Shown piece by piece: positions 8,341-17,665 of a stretch of DNA of 64,000 nucleotides. How positions within the stretch are numbered: position 1 is the first letter of the stretch; each line of letters opens with the position of its first letter. Below the pieces are notes generated by a model. That model was not told where the DNA came from. It ran no database searches and worked only from the letters and a program-made list of their open reading frames with translations. Origin of the DNA: Planctomycetaceae bacterium (lineage in GTDB: Bacteria > Planctomycetota > Phycisphaerae > Sedimentisphaerales > UBA12454); the NCBI GenBank assembly GCA_021371795.1, contig JAJFVK010000019.1, positions 62,001 through 126,000 on the forward strand, in the 5' to 3' direction. The translations under genes were made by a program, and so were the position numbers.

Positions 8341-8925
8341 TTATTTTCCCTGAATTGCTTGTGATAGTTCACTAATTCTTCCAAGTAATAAATACCAAAG
8401 CCAAGGTATTATTGTTAACGTTAAAAAAGTTCCCACAATAGTTCCAAAACAAGAGAGTATTGCAATTCCAATACCAAGAAAAATCCTTGAAGACGTGGTT
8501 TGAATTTGCCATTTTTCATTGCTTACTTCAAATCTAATATTCCACAAGTAGTCATCAAAGGCATATTGAGGAATTGGGTTTGATTCGCAGCGTATTAGTG
8601 CTTTTGCTTTAGCAATTTTTTCGTTTTGATATATAAGGGAATTAGTGATTTTTTCCAAATCTTTCCAAGAAAATGCGACAAGTATATCATCTTTCATCCA
8701 TTCTGGATTTCCCTTAATGTCCTGACTTTTTTTTCCAATATCAGCACATAATTTTTCTATTGCTATCTCAGTGTCTTTTATCTTTTGTGGCGTATCTCCG
8801 TTTGGTTCACTCCAAGATGCACAAAATCCTATGACAAGTCCTATGGTTCCTAATATAATCGAAACTATAACTCGTGTTTTTAATTTTATTTTCTTCTTTT
8901 CCACTTTTTCCCTTCGCCTAAACAT
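8341..8925 (-). CDS. Membrane protein of unknown function with periplasmic central domain
   Basis: 194 residues with one transmembrane helix near residues 17-37 (VIVSIILGTIGLVIGFCASW) and a long hydrophobic stretch near 145-180 (IFLGIGIAILSCFGTIVGTFLTL, then IIPWLWYLLLG). About 105 mostly polar residues lie between them. The N-terminus MFRRREKVEKKKIKLK is strongly basic, which suggests it stays in the cytoplasm. I recognise no family. Being the first gene of a pair with a DUF3800-like nuclease candidate, it could be a membrane partner or effector, but that is only context. Confidence 0.6.
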   Translation of the reverse strand: MFRRREKVEKKKIKLKTRVIVSIILGTIGLVIGFCASWSEPNGDTPQKIKDTEIAIEKLCADIGKKSQDIKGNPEWMKDDILVAFSWKDLEKITNSLIYQNEKIAKAKALIRCESNPIPQYAFDDYLWNIRFEVSNEKWQIQTTSSRIFLGIGIAILSCFGTIVGTFLTLTIIPWLWYLLLGRISELSQAIQGK

Positions 8926-9154
8926 TTATTCTTAAAATTTAATTTTTGATTTGTCATTTTGTATTTTGATATTTGATTTTTAAATTAGATAACTGCCTCC
9001 TGTTTTTCATTGTTGCTATTGCCTCAATGCCTTACACAAAATATCATATCCTAAATACCGAGCATTTCAAGTAAAATCCGCACATAATTTACCTGAAAAT
9101 TTTCTACGATAGCGAGTCAAAACCAGCGATTTTGGAGTGAAAAACATTATTTGT

Positions 9155-9479
9155 TTGATTTTCATCTAACTTTATGGTATAATACCCATATAAAATTACG
9201 GATATTTCCAATCCTATTGGCTAATGACTACTGAATATTGGCTACTAAAAACATCCTTAATTTTTTTGACGATTTCACTTCATTCCACTGCTGTTTTAGA
9301 TTTTTTTACTGCATTTCAGTGCGATTTAGTTACGTTTTAGTGTCAAAAAATGTTGAAAAGTGTCGTTTTCGGGGGTAAATGAACCGGAAAATTGGGGTTT
9401 TTCATTGAAAAGTTAATACTTTGAAGCACTTTATGAGGTGTTTTTTAAGGTTTTGGAACGCTTTTGAAGCGTTTTTTTT
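9155..9479 (+). ncRNA. Possible small RNA: sigma70-like promoter to intrinsic terminator
   Basis: In a 745-base gap without a convincing gene, TTGATT (9155-9160) and TATAAT (9178-9183) are 17 bases apart. About 275 bases later a hairpin, AACGCTT-TTG-AAGCGTT (9457-9473), runs straight into a T tract (9471-9479) in the same orientation. No plus-strand gene upstream needs this terminator. The transcript would be AT-rich and I do not recognise 6S RNA, tmRNA, SRP RNA or RNase P in it. A TTG-initiated 67-codon frame across the terminator is not credible as a gene. A candidate only. Confidence 0.3.
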
Positions 9480-9540
9480 AATAAATGTGCGCAAGAAAAA
9501 AAAACTTTGCGCAATTAATTCCGTGCGTCGAAGCGAAGCG

Positions 9541-9600
9541 GAGACCTCCGAATCTTCAGGTTTTTTTCTGCCTCGAAAGAAAAAAACAGAGGGGGTGATT
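9541..9600 (+). repeat. Second copy of the T-rich hairpin element found inside a RAYT palindrome
   Basis: The segment CCTCCGAATCTTCAGG, then GTTTTTTTC-TGCCTCGAA-AGAAAAAAAC, then AGAGGGG aligns with the insert at about 6255-6312 (CCTCCGAAA, TCTTTAGG, GATTTTTC-TGCTTCAAAG-GGAAAAATC, AGAGAGG). Both stems pair although their sequences differ, so this is another small palindromic family with compensatory changes. Confidence 0.5.
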
Positions 9601-9621
9601 TTTCAAAAACTTGTGAAATTT

Positions 9622-9646
9622 TAAAAATCATCCCTCGAAGAGGGAT
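9622..9646 (-). terminator. Intrinsic terminator of the folD transcript
   Basis: On the minus strand ATCCCTC-TTC-GAGGGAT is followed by GATTTTTAAAA, 25 bases past the folD stop codon. This is a compact GC stem with a T-rich tail, in the right orientation for the fhs-folD direction. Confidence 0.7.
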
Positions 9647-9670
9647 TCCTTATTTTTGCATTTTGATTTT

Positions 9671-10552
9671 TTATTTTTGATTTTGTGATGCAGATTCGAC
9701 TGTGTTGAAAAGCAGCATCGTAATTGTCATTGGTCCGACTCCGCCGGGGACGGGAGTTATCATTGACGCAACTTTACTGCATCCTTCGAAATCGACATCG
9801 CCGACAAGTCTAAAGCCGTTCTTCTTCGTCGCATCCTCAATTCGATTTACGCCGACATCAATAACCACTGCGCCTTCTTTGAGCATATCGGCGGTAATCG
9901 TGTTCGGCTTGCCTGCGGCGGCAATCACAATGTCAGCCTTCTTTGTGTGAGCTGCGATATCTTTTGTTCTTGTATGGCAGACGGTAACGGTTGCGTTGCC
10001 GATAGGGGACTTTTGAATGAGCATATTCGCAAGCGGTTTGCCAACTATATTGCTTCTGCCTACGATGACGACTTCTGCGCCATCAAGTTTCACGCCGCTG
10101 CGGATTAATAACTGAACGACGCCGTGCGGGGTGCAGGGCAGGAATGCTTTTTGGCCGACGCACATCTTGCCGACGTTCACCGGATGGAAGCCATCAACGT
10201 CTTTTGCCGGGTCGATTGCCAATAAAATTTTCTGTTCGTCAATTTGTTTCGGCAGAGGAAGCTGAACGAGTATGCCGTGGATTCGTGGGTCTTTATTCAT
10301 CTTCTCAACGAGGTTCAGCAGTTCTCTTTCCGTTGTATCTGCGGGCAGGCGGTTATCGCTTGAATACATTCCGATATCGTGGCAGGCTTTTTCTTTTGCG
10401 GTAACGTAAGATATGCTCGCGGGATTTTCGCCGACGAGAATCACGCCCAGGCCGGGTGTGATGCTTTTTGCCTTTAACGCTTCGACTTTAGTTTTAAGTT
10501 CCTGGCGGATATCCGCCGCTATTTGTTTACCATCAATAATCTTTGCTGCCAT
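9671..10552 (-). CDS. folD: Bifunctional methylenetetrahydrofolate dehydrogenase/cyclohydrolase
   Basis: 293 residues, the usual FolD length. It interconverts 5,10-methylene-, methenyl- and 10-formyl-tetrahydrofolate in the cytoplasm using NADP(H). The [12 protein letters not shown] block holds the active-site Tyr49 and Lys53; GRSNIVGKP marks the nucleotide-binding fold and [10 protein letters not shown] the C-terminal folate motif. It lies 64 bases after fhs on the same strand and is followed by an intrinsic terminator, so the two consecutive one-carbon steps are probably cotranscribed. Confidence 0.97.
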   Translation of the reverse strand: MAAKIIDGKQIAADIRQELKTKVEALKAKSITPGLGVILVGENPASISYVTAKEKACHDIGMYSSDNRLPADTTERELLNLVEKMNKDPRIHGILVQLPLPKQIDEQKILLAIDPAKDVDGFHPVNVGKMCVGQKAFLPCTPHGVVQLLIRSGVKLDGAEVVIVGRSNIVGKPLANMLIQKSPIGNATVTVCHTRTKDIAAHTKKADIVIAAAGKPNTITADMLKEGAVVIDVGVNRIEDATKKNGFRLVGDVDFEGCSKVASMITPVPGGVGPMTITMLLFNTVESASQNQK

Positions 10553-10616
10553 TTAAAATCCTTGGCCGAAGGCCTTTCCACAATTTTTATTTTTGATATT
10601 TGATTTTTAATTTTCT

Positions 10617-12377
10617 TTAGAATAATCCCTTTACTTTTCCGGTTTCGACATCTACGTCGATGTTTCTGAACGCCGGGTTTGATGCTGTTCCGGGCATTAG
10701 TTTAATATCGCCTGCGACCGGCACGATAAAGCCGGCACCTTTGTAAACCATAATATCGCGGACGGGTAAAGTCCAACCCTTTGGTCTGCCTTTGATATTC
10801 GGGTCATGCGACAGCGAAAGGTGTGTTTTAACCATGCACGTGCCGAGCGTTTGCGATTCAGGGTCGGCTTCAAGTGTCTTTGCTTTTTCCAGAGCGGCGG
10901 GCGAATATTCTACGCCGTCTGCGCCGTAAACTTCCTTCGCGATGAGTTCGATTCTCTGACGCAGCGGAGTTTTTAGGTCGTAGAGGAATTTGAAATTATT
11001 TTTTTCGTTCGCAGCGGCCATTACAGCTTCGGCAAGTTCGATTGCACCGGCTCCGCCTTTGAGCCAGTGTTCTGAAAGGGCGCAGTAAGCTCCGTTGGCT
11101 TCGGCGATTTTTTTAACGAGTGCGATTTCTGCTTTTGTGTCTGTGTAAAAGCTGTTTATGCAGACGACGGGGCGAACGCCGCTTTTCTTTACAATGTCAA
11201 TATGAGCTAAAAGATTTTCGCAGCCTTTTTCTACCAGTGCGAGATTTTCTTTTATGTAGGCTTCATCTAATGGTGCGCCAGGCTTAACGGCAGGGCCGCC
11301 GCCGTGCATTTTTAACGCGCGAATGGTTGCGACGATTACGACGGCATTTGGCACAAGTCCTGACATTCGGCATTTGAGGTTCCAGAATTTTTCAAAGCCG
11401 ATATCCGCTGCGAATCCGCTTTCTGTAACGTGATAGTCTGAAAGTCTTGTTCCAATTTCGTCGGCGATGATTGAGCTTTGGCCGATTGCAATATTTGCGA
11501 ATGGTCCTGCGTGTACGAAGACCGGCTGGCCTTCGATTGTTTGCAGTAAATTTGGATTAATCGCCTTCGTCATCCACGCAGTCATCGCTCCATCGACTTC
11601 GAGGTCGGCGGCGGTAACTGCTTTTCCGGATTTGCTGTACGCTACGACGATTTTGGCCATTCGTTTTCGCATATCGGCGAGGTCTTTTGAAACGGCCAGA
11701 ATCGCCATAACTTCACTTGAAACGGAAATTGCGAAGCCGGACTTCATTTCAAAGCCATCCATTTTTCCGCCGCGGCCGATTATAATATCTCGAAGCGATT
11801 GTGCACAAAAATCCATAACCCATTTCATCTGTACTGTATCGGGGTCGATGTCCAATCTTTTTAATCCGCTTTTTGCCAGTCTGGCGTCATCGTAATTATT
11901 TTCGTGCTGAAGTCTGGCTGTCAGCGCGACCATTGCGAGATTGTTGGCGTTTGTAATTGAATCGATGTCGCCCGTAAGGCCGAGTGAAAGCGGGGCGAGC
12001 GGAATACATTGCGCAAGTCCGCCGCCTGCTGCGGAGCCTTTAATGTTGAATGTCGGGCCGCCGCTGGGCTGACGAATCGCACCGGTAACTTTTTTGCCGA
12101 GTTTGCCGAGTCCCTGAACAAGGCCGATTGTCGTCGTCGTTTTGCCTTCGCCGAGCGGGGTGGGAGTTATCGCGGTAACGTCGATGTATTTTGCTTTTTG
12201 AGGTTTGCCGAGTCTGTTCAAAATCTTTTTGTAGTCAATCTTCGCCAGCAGTCTGCCCATCGGGATTATTTCTTCATCCATGATGCCAATTTCGTGAGCA
12301 ACCTGAACTATTGGTTTTGCGGATTCTTCTGACGCTTCGGCGATTTGCCAGTCTTTGAGTTTTGTCGGGTCGAGCAT
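10617..12377 (-). CDS. fhs: Formate-tetrahydrofolate ligase
   Basis: 586 residues, somewhat above the common ~556. It joins formate to tetrahydrofolate at the cost of ATP, giving 10-formyl-THF. The P-loop [11 protein letters not shown] lies at residues 71-81, followed by [20 protein letters not shown]; the C-terminal part has [13 protein letters not shown] and [16 protein letters not shown] as in clostridial enzymes. With folD just downstream it makes the formate entry of the folate C1 branch. Neither formate dehydrogenase nor CO dehydrogenase/acetyl-CoA synthase is in the window, so acetogenesis cannot be claimed. Confidence 0.97.
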   Translation of the reverse strand: MLDPTKLKDWQIAEASEESAKPIVQVAHEIGIMDEEIIPMGRLLAKIDYKKILNRLGKPQKAKYIDVTAITPTPLGEGKTTTTIGLVQGLGKLGKKVTGAIRQPSGGPTFNIKGSAAGGGLAQCIPLAPLSLGLTGDIDSITNANNLAMVALTARLQHENNYDDARLAKSGLKRLDIDPDTVQMKWVMDFCAQSLRDIIIGRGGKMDGFEMKSGFAISVSSEVMAILAVSKDLADMRKRMAKIVVAYSKSGKAVTAADLEVDGAMTAWMTKAINPNLLQTIEGQPVFVHAGPFANIAIGQSSIIADEIGTRLSDYHVTESGFAADIGFEKFWNLKCRMSGLVPNAVVIVATIRALKMHGGGPAVKPGAPLDEAYIKENLALVEKGCENLLAHIDIVKKSGVRPVVCINSFYTDTKAEIALVKKIAEANGAYCALSEHWLKGGAGAIELAEAVMAAANEKNNFKFLYDLKTPLRQRIELIAKEVYGADGVEYSPAALEKAKTLEADPESQTLGTCMVKTHLSLSHDPNIKGRPKGWTLPVRDIMVYKGAGFIVPVAGDIKLMPGTASNPAFRNIDVDVETGKVKGLF

Positions 12378-12490
12378 TTAATTTCCTTTTTAAACCACGA
12401 ATTAATGCGAATGTTAATAACGTTGATTTTCTACTAAATACGTGGAATTAGATATAAAAAGCAAGCGTTTTTTTTGAACTATTGTGCTAT

Positions 12491-13588
12491 TCAAGCCGTT
12501 AAACTCTTCAAAATCACATCCATATCGACATTATCTTTGAGCAGTTCGTAAGTTCTTGCGATTTTGTGGTAGTCGTCGGAGCGGATTTTGAAATGCAAAT
12601 CCTTCATCTTCGACGTTACCGAAAACGTGTCTTCGGTAGTAAAAAGTACAGGAATAGTGCTTTTGAGCAGCAGCGACAAAATAGTCGTATCTGGTTTTAA
12701 GCCGCCGGTGAGAATGATTCCGCCACTGCACAGTTTTTCATGGTAGTCGCTCGATTCGGAAAGCGCAAGCGTGAGCAGGATATTGTCGATTCTATCGCCG
12801 GGGGTAATAATTAGCGTGTTTTTCTCGATGTATTTCAAAACGTTCTGTGGTTCCATCGCGGCGACAACGGTGTGCTCGATTTTGTTATGGAGAAACTCGC
12901 GACCGCTCAAGACCTGGAATCCAAATTCCTCTGCGACCTGACCGATTGAAAAAATAGATAAGTCCGATTCGAACGGAATTGTGCCGATGAGCTTCGAGCC
13001 GATAAGCTCAATGCCTTTTGCGCCGATGGATTTAATTTTTTGCAGCTTTTGCGGGAAAACTTTGTTCAGTATTACGCCGACGACGTTTACGTTATACTGT
13101 TTGAAAAGCGCAAGCGATAAAGTGATTTCATCTATTGGTTTTCCAATTCCGCCTGACGCGACGATTATTACATCCGCGCCGAGCATTTGCGCAACACGTG
13201 CGTTCGATAAGCCAAAGCAGCTTCCGACGCCTGCGTGGCCGGTGCCTTCGACGATGATTGTCGAGTGTTCCTTTTTGAGCCGTTCGTAACTTTCGAGGAT
13301 TTGTTTTTCGAGCGAAGTAACATTGGGGTTCATTATGAATTTTGTGGTGAAGCCCTCGGCGACCGCAATCGGACTCATATCCTGCGGCTGGTCTTTGAGT
13401 TTGAAAGACTGGAGCATAAGCACCGCGTCTTCGTCAACGCTGTGGCCTTCGTAAATAACATACCTTTGGCCGACGGGCTTGATGTAGCCGACATTGTGGC
13501 CGAGGTGGTGCAAATGCTGAATTAGACCGCAAATCACGGCGGTTTTGCCGCTGTCCTGTCCTGTTGCGCTGATATATAGTGGCTTCAT
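12491..13588 (-). CDS. P-loop AAA_26/DRTGG protein (phosphotransacetylase N-terminal-like)
   Basis: 365 residues. An N-terminal dethiobiotin-synthetase-like P-loop (ISATGQDSGKTA, residues 6-17) and the IIVEGTGHAG motif are followed by a DRTGG-like domain from about residue 210 (LSGREFLHN, VVAAMEPQNVL, LIITPGDR, GGIILTGGL). This is the layout of the regulatory N-terminal half of long phosphate acetyltransferases, without the catalytic PTA_PTB domain. It is not a true BioD: the DRTGG region is present and no biotin genes are nearby. It lies about 110 bases upstream of fhs on the same strand. A role in acetyl-phosphate or C1 metabolism is conjecture from neighbours. Confidence 0.75.
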   Translation of the reverse strand: MKPLYISATGQDSGKTAVICGLIQHLHHLGHNVGYIKPVGQRYVIYEGHSVDEDAVLMLQSFKLKDQPQDMSPIAVAEGFTTKFIMNPNVTSLEKQILESYERLKKEHSTIIVEGTGHAGVGSCFGLSNARVAQMLGADVIIVASGGIGKPIDEITLSLALFKQYNVNVVGVILNKVFPQKLQKIKSIGAKGIELIGSKLIGTIPFESDLSIFSIGQVAEEFGFQVLSGREFLHNKIEHTVVAAMEPQNVLKYIEKNTLIITPGDRIDNILLTLALSESSDYHEKLCSGGIILTGGLKPDTTILSLLLKSTIPVLFTTEDTFSVTSKMKDLHFKIRSDDYHKIARTYELLKDNVDMDVILKSLTA

Positions 13589-13770
13589 AAAAAATCAAAT
13601 GTCAAAAATTAAAAATCAAAATTTAGGAATCCGCCCATCTTCTTGCTTTTGCAGTATAGATTACAAAAGAGGGCTAACGGTATTTATATGCTATTTATAG
13701 TGAACAAACGCGGTTTTTACAAGTATAAACCTTGATTTGTAAGGCGTTATTTTTAAAATAATTATGGCGT

Positions 13771-13792
13771 TTTTAGCAGAATAGTGCTAAAA
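13771..13792. promoter_or_regulatory. Perfect 8-bp inverted repeat upstream of the PocR/AraC regulator
   Basis: TTTTAGCA-GAATAG-TGCTAAAA lies 35 bases before the regulator start in the divergent spacer between the DRTGG gene and the regulator. The two-fold symmetry and position suit a protein-binding operator, perhaps autoregulatory. AraC proteins more often bind direct repeats, so another regulator is possible. Confidence 0.45.
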
Positions 13793-13827
13793 TTCATTTT
13801 TCGTGTAGAAAATACCGAAGTATAAAA

Positions 13828-15090
13828 ATGGACAAACTGCTGTTTACAAAAGAAGAATTTTCGAAAATTCAGGCCGCATTCGCGGGCAATTTCGCTCTGC
13901 CGATTGAAACAACCGGTACGGATGGCAAATGCGTTTCTAATTTGTGCAGCAAAAATTGCAATCCTGAATTTTGCAAAATAGTACTCAAAAGCCCGGCCGG
14001 CGCCAAACGCTGCCATCAGGACAGACTCCGCAGTTTGAAAATGGCGTTCGAGACCGGTCAGCCTTATATAACAATTTGCCACGCGGGGATAGTTCTGGCG
14101 TGCGTGCCGATAATGGACAGGGATAAACCGCTGGGCGGAATATTCTTCGGCAAATGTCTGTGGAATGCTCCCGATGAAATCCTAATCGATGATATTGACA
14201 AACGCCTTAAAGGGATTCGCATCAACAGGCAAAAACTTCGGCAGGCTATCGAAAAACTTCCGATTCTGGCGGGCAGAAAAATTCACGAAGCAGCAGAATT
14301 CCTGTTCGTGCTTTTATACGAATCGACAGGACTCGACCCCTACGTCGTTCAGTGGCGAAGGCAGCGAAGCCAGCAGCAGTCTGAAATCGGCGAACTGATA
14401 AAAGAACACAAGGAAGAAACAGGAGCCGGTCAGTATCCGCTGGAAGCTGAAAAACAGCTTATGGAAAAAGTAAGAATCGGCGACCGAACCGGCGCAAAAG
14501 AAGTTCTGAATATGATTCTGGCGAGCATTATGCTCAAAGACCCAGGAAATATTTCGGTTCTCAAAGCACGAATGCTTGAGCTTTTGAGTATTCTCGGCAG
14601 AAGCGCAGTCGAGGGCGGAGTCGATATCAATTTTATGCTTGAAAAAAATCTGGATTACATAAATAAAGTTCTGCAAATCGACAGCCAACAGGATTTGTGT
14701 GCGTGGATAAGCAACGCACTGAACGATTTTGTCGAACTGGTCTATTCGATTCAGGATAAAAGGCGGGTGTCGCAAATCAAGCCGGCGACGGATTTTATCA
14801 GTCAGCATTTTAACGAACAAATTACGCTCGAAGACGTCGCACACAGCGCACATTTGAGCGTTTCTCGTTTGAGTCATATTTTTAAGGAACAAACAGGGCT
14901 GACGATTGTAGATTATATTACGAAGTCGCGAATTGAATACGCCAAGGAACTTTTGATTTCCACGAATAAAAACTGTACGGAAATATGTTTCGATACAGGT
15001 TATAATAATCAGAGTTATTTTACCAGAACGTTTAAAGAAGTTACAGGTATGACGCCCAGACAGTTTAGGGAAATGAACAGAAGAAAATGA
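13828..15090 (+). CDS. PocR-domain AraC family transcriptional regulator
   Basis: 420 residues. The N-terminal ~170 form a PocR-type sensory domain with its cysteines (NLCSKNCNPEFCKIV, KRCHQDR, ITICHAG) and the GGIFFGKC block. The last ~100 are a double HTH of the AraC/XylS type (ITLEDVAHSAHLSVSRLSHIFKEQ, then ICFDTGYNNQSYFTRTFKE ending in TPRQFR). PocR domains are proposed to bind small hydrocarbon derivatives such as propanediol. It is divergent from the DRTGG-fhs-folD run, which makes those genes plausible targets, and no microcompartment genes are present. Domain call firm, ligand and target inferred. Confidence 0.88.
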   Translation: MDKLLFTKEEFSKIQAAFAGNFALPIETTGTDGKCVSNLCSKNCNPEFCKIVLKSPAGAKRCHQDRLRSLKMAFETGQPYITICHAGIVLACVPIMDRDKPLGGIFFGKCLWNAPDEILIDDIDKRLKGIRINRQKLRQAIEKLPILAGRKIHEAAEFLFVLLYESTGLDPYVVQWRRQRSQQQSEIGELIKEHKEETGAGQYPLEAEKQLMEKVRIGDRTGAKEVLNMILASIMLKDPGNISVLKARMLELLSILGRSAVEGGVDINFMLEKNLDYINKVLQIDSQQDLCAWISNALNDFVELVYSIQDKRRVSQIKPATDFISQHFNEQITLEDVAHSAHLSVSRLSHIFKEQTGLTIVDYITKSRIEYAKELLISTNKNCTEICFDTGYNNQSYFTRTFKEVTGMTPRQFREMNRRK

Positions 15091-15102
15091 CAGAAAGATT
15101 AA

Positions 15103-16464
15103 ATGGGCAATAAAATATCAGATTCAAAAAGGCTGCATGTGATGATTGCCGAAGGTGAAGGCCTTACTGTCGAATTTAAGGAGCATTATACTTCTAAAAT
15201 CGACAAGGATATAGTTGCGTTTGCCAACACTAAAGGCGGCCATATATTGCTTGGCGTTGCGGATAATGGCAGAATAACCGGTCAAAAATTAAATAATAAA
15301 ATAAAATCTGAAATTCATAATATTGCCAGAAACTGCGAACCATCCATAAATATCAGCCGTATTTTACAGATTGATGAAACTGCCATTGTAGAAATTCCGG
15401 AAGGCGACGAAAAACCTTATAGTTGCAGTGGCGGGTATTTCCGCAGGCTTGATGCTGTAACGCAAAAAATGAGTCAAAGAGAAGTTCGAATTCTTTTTCG
15501 CCAGACCGATACTGTTTCTTTTGAATCACAGGTTTGCCGGAATTTGAACCTTAAGGATATTTCTCTTACCAAGGTCAGAACATTTTTAAAAGAAACAGGT
15601 ACGGCACTAAAGGTTGGCAAGACAGATTTGTCTTTGTTTTTTTCGAGTCTTGGCGTTTTAGATAAAAACAAGATAAATAATGCTGGTGCATTAATGTTTG
15701 CTTCGAAGATAGAAAAGTATATTCCACATTCCGAAATTATTCTTGGCGCATTTAAAGGAAATGATAAAACTCATATATTCGACAGAAAAGATGTTCGTGG
15801 GGACCTTTTTACTCAATTTAATGAGGCGGTATCATTTTTAATGAAGCATTTAAATATTCGCAGTGAAATTAAAGGCGTAAACCGTAACGATGTGTACGAG
15901 ATACCGTTGGAGGTTTTGAGAGAAGCTGTCATCAATGCGATAGTTCACAGGGATTATACTGTTAAAGGGACAAGCATCTATGTTATGGTTTTTGACGACA
16001 GGGTTGAAATAGAAAATCCTGGCGGCTTGCTTTCAGGGGTTACTATGCAGAGCCTAGGAAAGGCCTCTGTAAGGCGAAATCCTGTTATTGCGGATATGTT
16101 CCACAGGATGGGAATTGTTGAGCGTATGGGGTCAGGCATAGATAGGATGCGGAATGTTTTGCGCAATGCCGGTCTTAAGGAGCCGGTATTTGAGGCAGAT
16201 GAGTTTTTCCGTGTTGTATTTTTCCGTAATCCGCTTTATTCTCTCAAAAAGACTGGGGGAACTATGGAGAAAACTGTGGAAAAGACTGTGGAGAAAATTT
16301 TGGATTTGATTAAAAATAATCCTAATGTTACGCAAAAGATGATGGCCGATCAAACTGGTTTGACAAGGAGAGGCGTAGAATGGAATCTTCGGAAACTAAA
16401 AGCAGAAGGTTTTATTCGCAGAACAGGTTCTGTCAGAAAAGGATTCTGGGAAATTATAAAATAA
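15103..16464 (+). CDS. AlbA_2 (Schlafen-like) ATP-binding transcriptional regulator, COG2865 type
   Basis: 453 residues. The N-terminus has the Schlafen AlbA_2 pattern (EGEGLTVEFKEHYTSKIDKDIVAFANTKGG cut here at its core: VEFKEHYTS, AFANTKGGHILLGVADNG). The middle carries a GHKL-like C-terminal ATPase module (REAVINAIVHRDY, DDRVEIENPGGL, NPVIADMFHRMGIVERMGSGI). The end is a winged helix (TQKMMADQTGLTRRGVEWNL) after an unusual repeated TMEKTVEKTVEKI helix. Members are common, often strain-variable and mostly uncharacterised. It begins 12 bases after the PocR regulator and ends 25 bases before dxr. Confidence 0.82.
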   Translation: MGNKISDSKRLHVMIAEGEGLTVEFKEHYTSKIDKDIVAFANTKGGHILLGVADNGRITGQKLNNKIKSEIHNIARNCEPSINISRILQIDETAIVEIPEGDEKPYSCSGGYFRRLDAVTQKMSQREVRILFRQTDTVSFESQVCRNLNLKDISLTKVRTFLKETGTALKVGKTDLSLFFSSLGVLDKNKINNAGALMFASKIEKYIPHSEIILGAFKGNDKTHIFDRKDVRGDLFTQFNEAVSFLMKHLNIRSEIKGVNRNDVYEIPLEVLREAVINAIVHRDYTVKGTSIYVMVFDDRVEIENPGGLLSGVTMQSLGKASVRRNPVIADMFHRMGIVERMGSGIDRMRNVLRNAGLKEPVFEADEFFRVVFFRNPLYSLKKTGGTMEKTVEKTVEKILDLIKNNPNVTQKMMADQTGLTRRGVEWNLRKLKAEGFIRRTGSVRKGFWEIIK

Positions 16465-16489
16465 TAAAAGATTAGATTTTGATATAACA

Positions 16490-17665
16490 ATGAAGAAAAA
16501 AATAGCAATACTCGGTTCAACAGGCTCGATAGGCAGAAATGCCCTGAAAGTCATCGATGCGCTCGGTGATAAATACGAAGTGGTCGCTCTGACAGCACAT
16601 AATAATATAGAACTGCTCGCAGAGCAGGTGCAAAAATATCAGCCTAAAATAGCGGTTGTTACAAATGCGAAAAAGGTTGATGAATTTAAGAAATTACTGG
16701 AGAAAGACACATCGCCGTGCCGGCGACGGCTAAACGAGGGGTTTGAAATATATTCCGACCTGACGGCGGCGGCGTGTGATGCGGAAATAGACGTTGTTAT
16801 CGCGGCAGTTGTCGGTGCGGCAGGGCTTGAGGCGATATTAAACGCAGCCAGAGCGGGCAAGATTCTGGCAATCGCAAATAAAGAGCCGCTGGTTATAGCC
16901 GGTGCGCTTTTGACGAAAATAGCAAAAGAATCCGGCGCGAAAATACTGCCTGTCGATAGCGAACATTCGGCAATTTTTCAGTCTTTGCAGGCAGGAAATA
17001 TTAAAGAAATAAATAGAATAATCCTGACGGCAAGCGGCGGGCCATTCCGAGGTGCGACGAAAGAACAAATTCAAAACGCGACTCTCGAACAGGCTCTTGC
17101 GCATCCGACGTGGAGTATGGGAAAGAAAATTACGGTCGATTCGGCAACGATGATGAATAAGGCACTTGAAGTTATCGAAGCCAAATGGCTTTTCGATGTG
17201 CCTGTGGAAAAAATCGATGTTCTGGTTCATCCGGAATCGATTATTCATTCGATGGTCGAATTTATAGACGGCTCGGTGATTGCGCAAATGTCTGCGCCGG
17301 ATATGTGTCTGCCGATTCAATATGCCCTCACGTTTCCGAACAGAGTTAAAGGTATAACCAAACACCTGCGGCTTGAAGAAATCGGCAGGCTGACGTTTGA
17401 AAAGCCTGATATGGAAGTCTTCAAGGCTCTGAAAATCGGGTATGAGGTCGCCAAAACTGATGGGACGGCGGCGGCAGTGTTCAACGCGGCCAACGAAGCG
17501 GCGGTGAAAGAATTTCTGGAAGGAAAAATAAAATTTGTTAATATAGTCGAACTTATTGAGCGTTGTCTCGATAAACATAATGTTAAAATCAATGCGAGCC
17601 TGGAAGAACTGCTTTTGGCGGATAACTGGGCGAGAAATGAGGTAAGTAAATGGCTGAACAAGTAG
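16490..17665 (+). CDS. dxr: 1-deoxy-D-xylulose-5-phosphate reductoisomerase
   Basis: 391 residues. It converts DXP to MEP, the second step of the MEP isoprenoid route, using NADPH and a divalent metal. Visible motifs are LGSTGSIGRNAL at the N-terminus, AIANKEPLVIAGALL, PVDSEHSAIFQ with the metal-binding Asp and Glu, LTASGGPF, and HPTWSMGKKITVDSATMMNKALE. Residues near 73-82 (TSPCRRRLNE) are encoded by an exact inverted copy of a RAYT palindrome inserted in frame between secondary-structure elements. The stop codon overlaps the rseP start by 16 bases, the usual dxr-rseP order. ispF of the same pathway lies at about 40 kb. Confidence 0.96.
   Translation: MKKKIAILGSTGSIGRNALKVIDALGDKYEVVALTAHNNIELLAEQVQKYQPKIAVVTNAKKVDEFKKLLEKDTSPCRRRLNEGFEIYSDLTAAACDAEIDVVIAAVVGAAGLEAILNAARAGKILAIANKEPLVIAGALLTKIAKESGAKILPVDSEHSAIFQSLQAGNIKEINRIILTASGGPFRGATKEQIQNATLEQALAHPTWSMGKKITVDSATMMNKALEVIEAKWLFDVPVEKIDVLVHPESIIHSMVEFIDGSVIAQMSAPDMCLPIQYALTFPNRVKGITKHLRLEEIGRLTFEKPDMEVFKALKIGYEVAKTDGTAAAVFNAANEAAVKEFLEGKIKFVNIVELIERCLDKHNVKINASLEELLLADNWARNEVSKWLNK
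16706..16735 (-). repeat. RAYT-type palindrome inside the dxr coding sequence
   Basis: Thirty bases here are the exact reverse complement of the palindrome at 6334-6363: head GTTTAGC, stem GTCGCCGGCACGGCGAT, tail GTGTC. The copy spans ten codons' worth of sequence without breaking the frame, so the palindrome is translated as part of the enzyme. Confidence 0.9.

Noticed and set aside
9421-9624. 67-codon TTG-initiated frame
   Set aside because: It runs through a terminator hairpin and a T-rich repeat; codon use is that of low-complexity DNA.
12491-13588. Dethiobiotin synthetase (bioD)
   Set aside because: The P-loop is BioD-like but the protein is longer with a DRTGG region, and no biotin genes are nearby.
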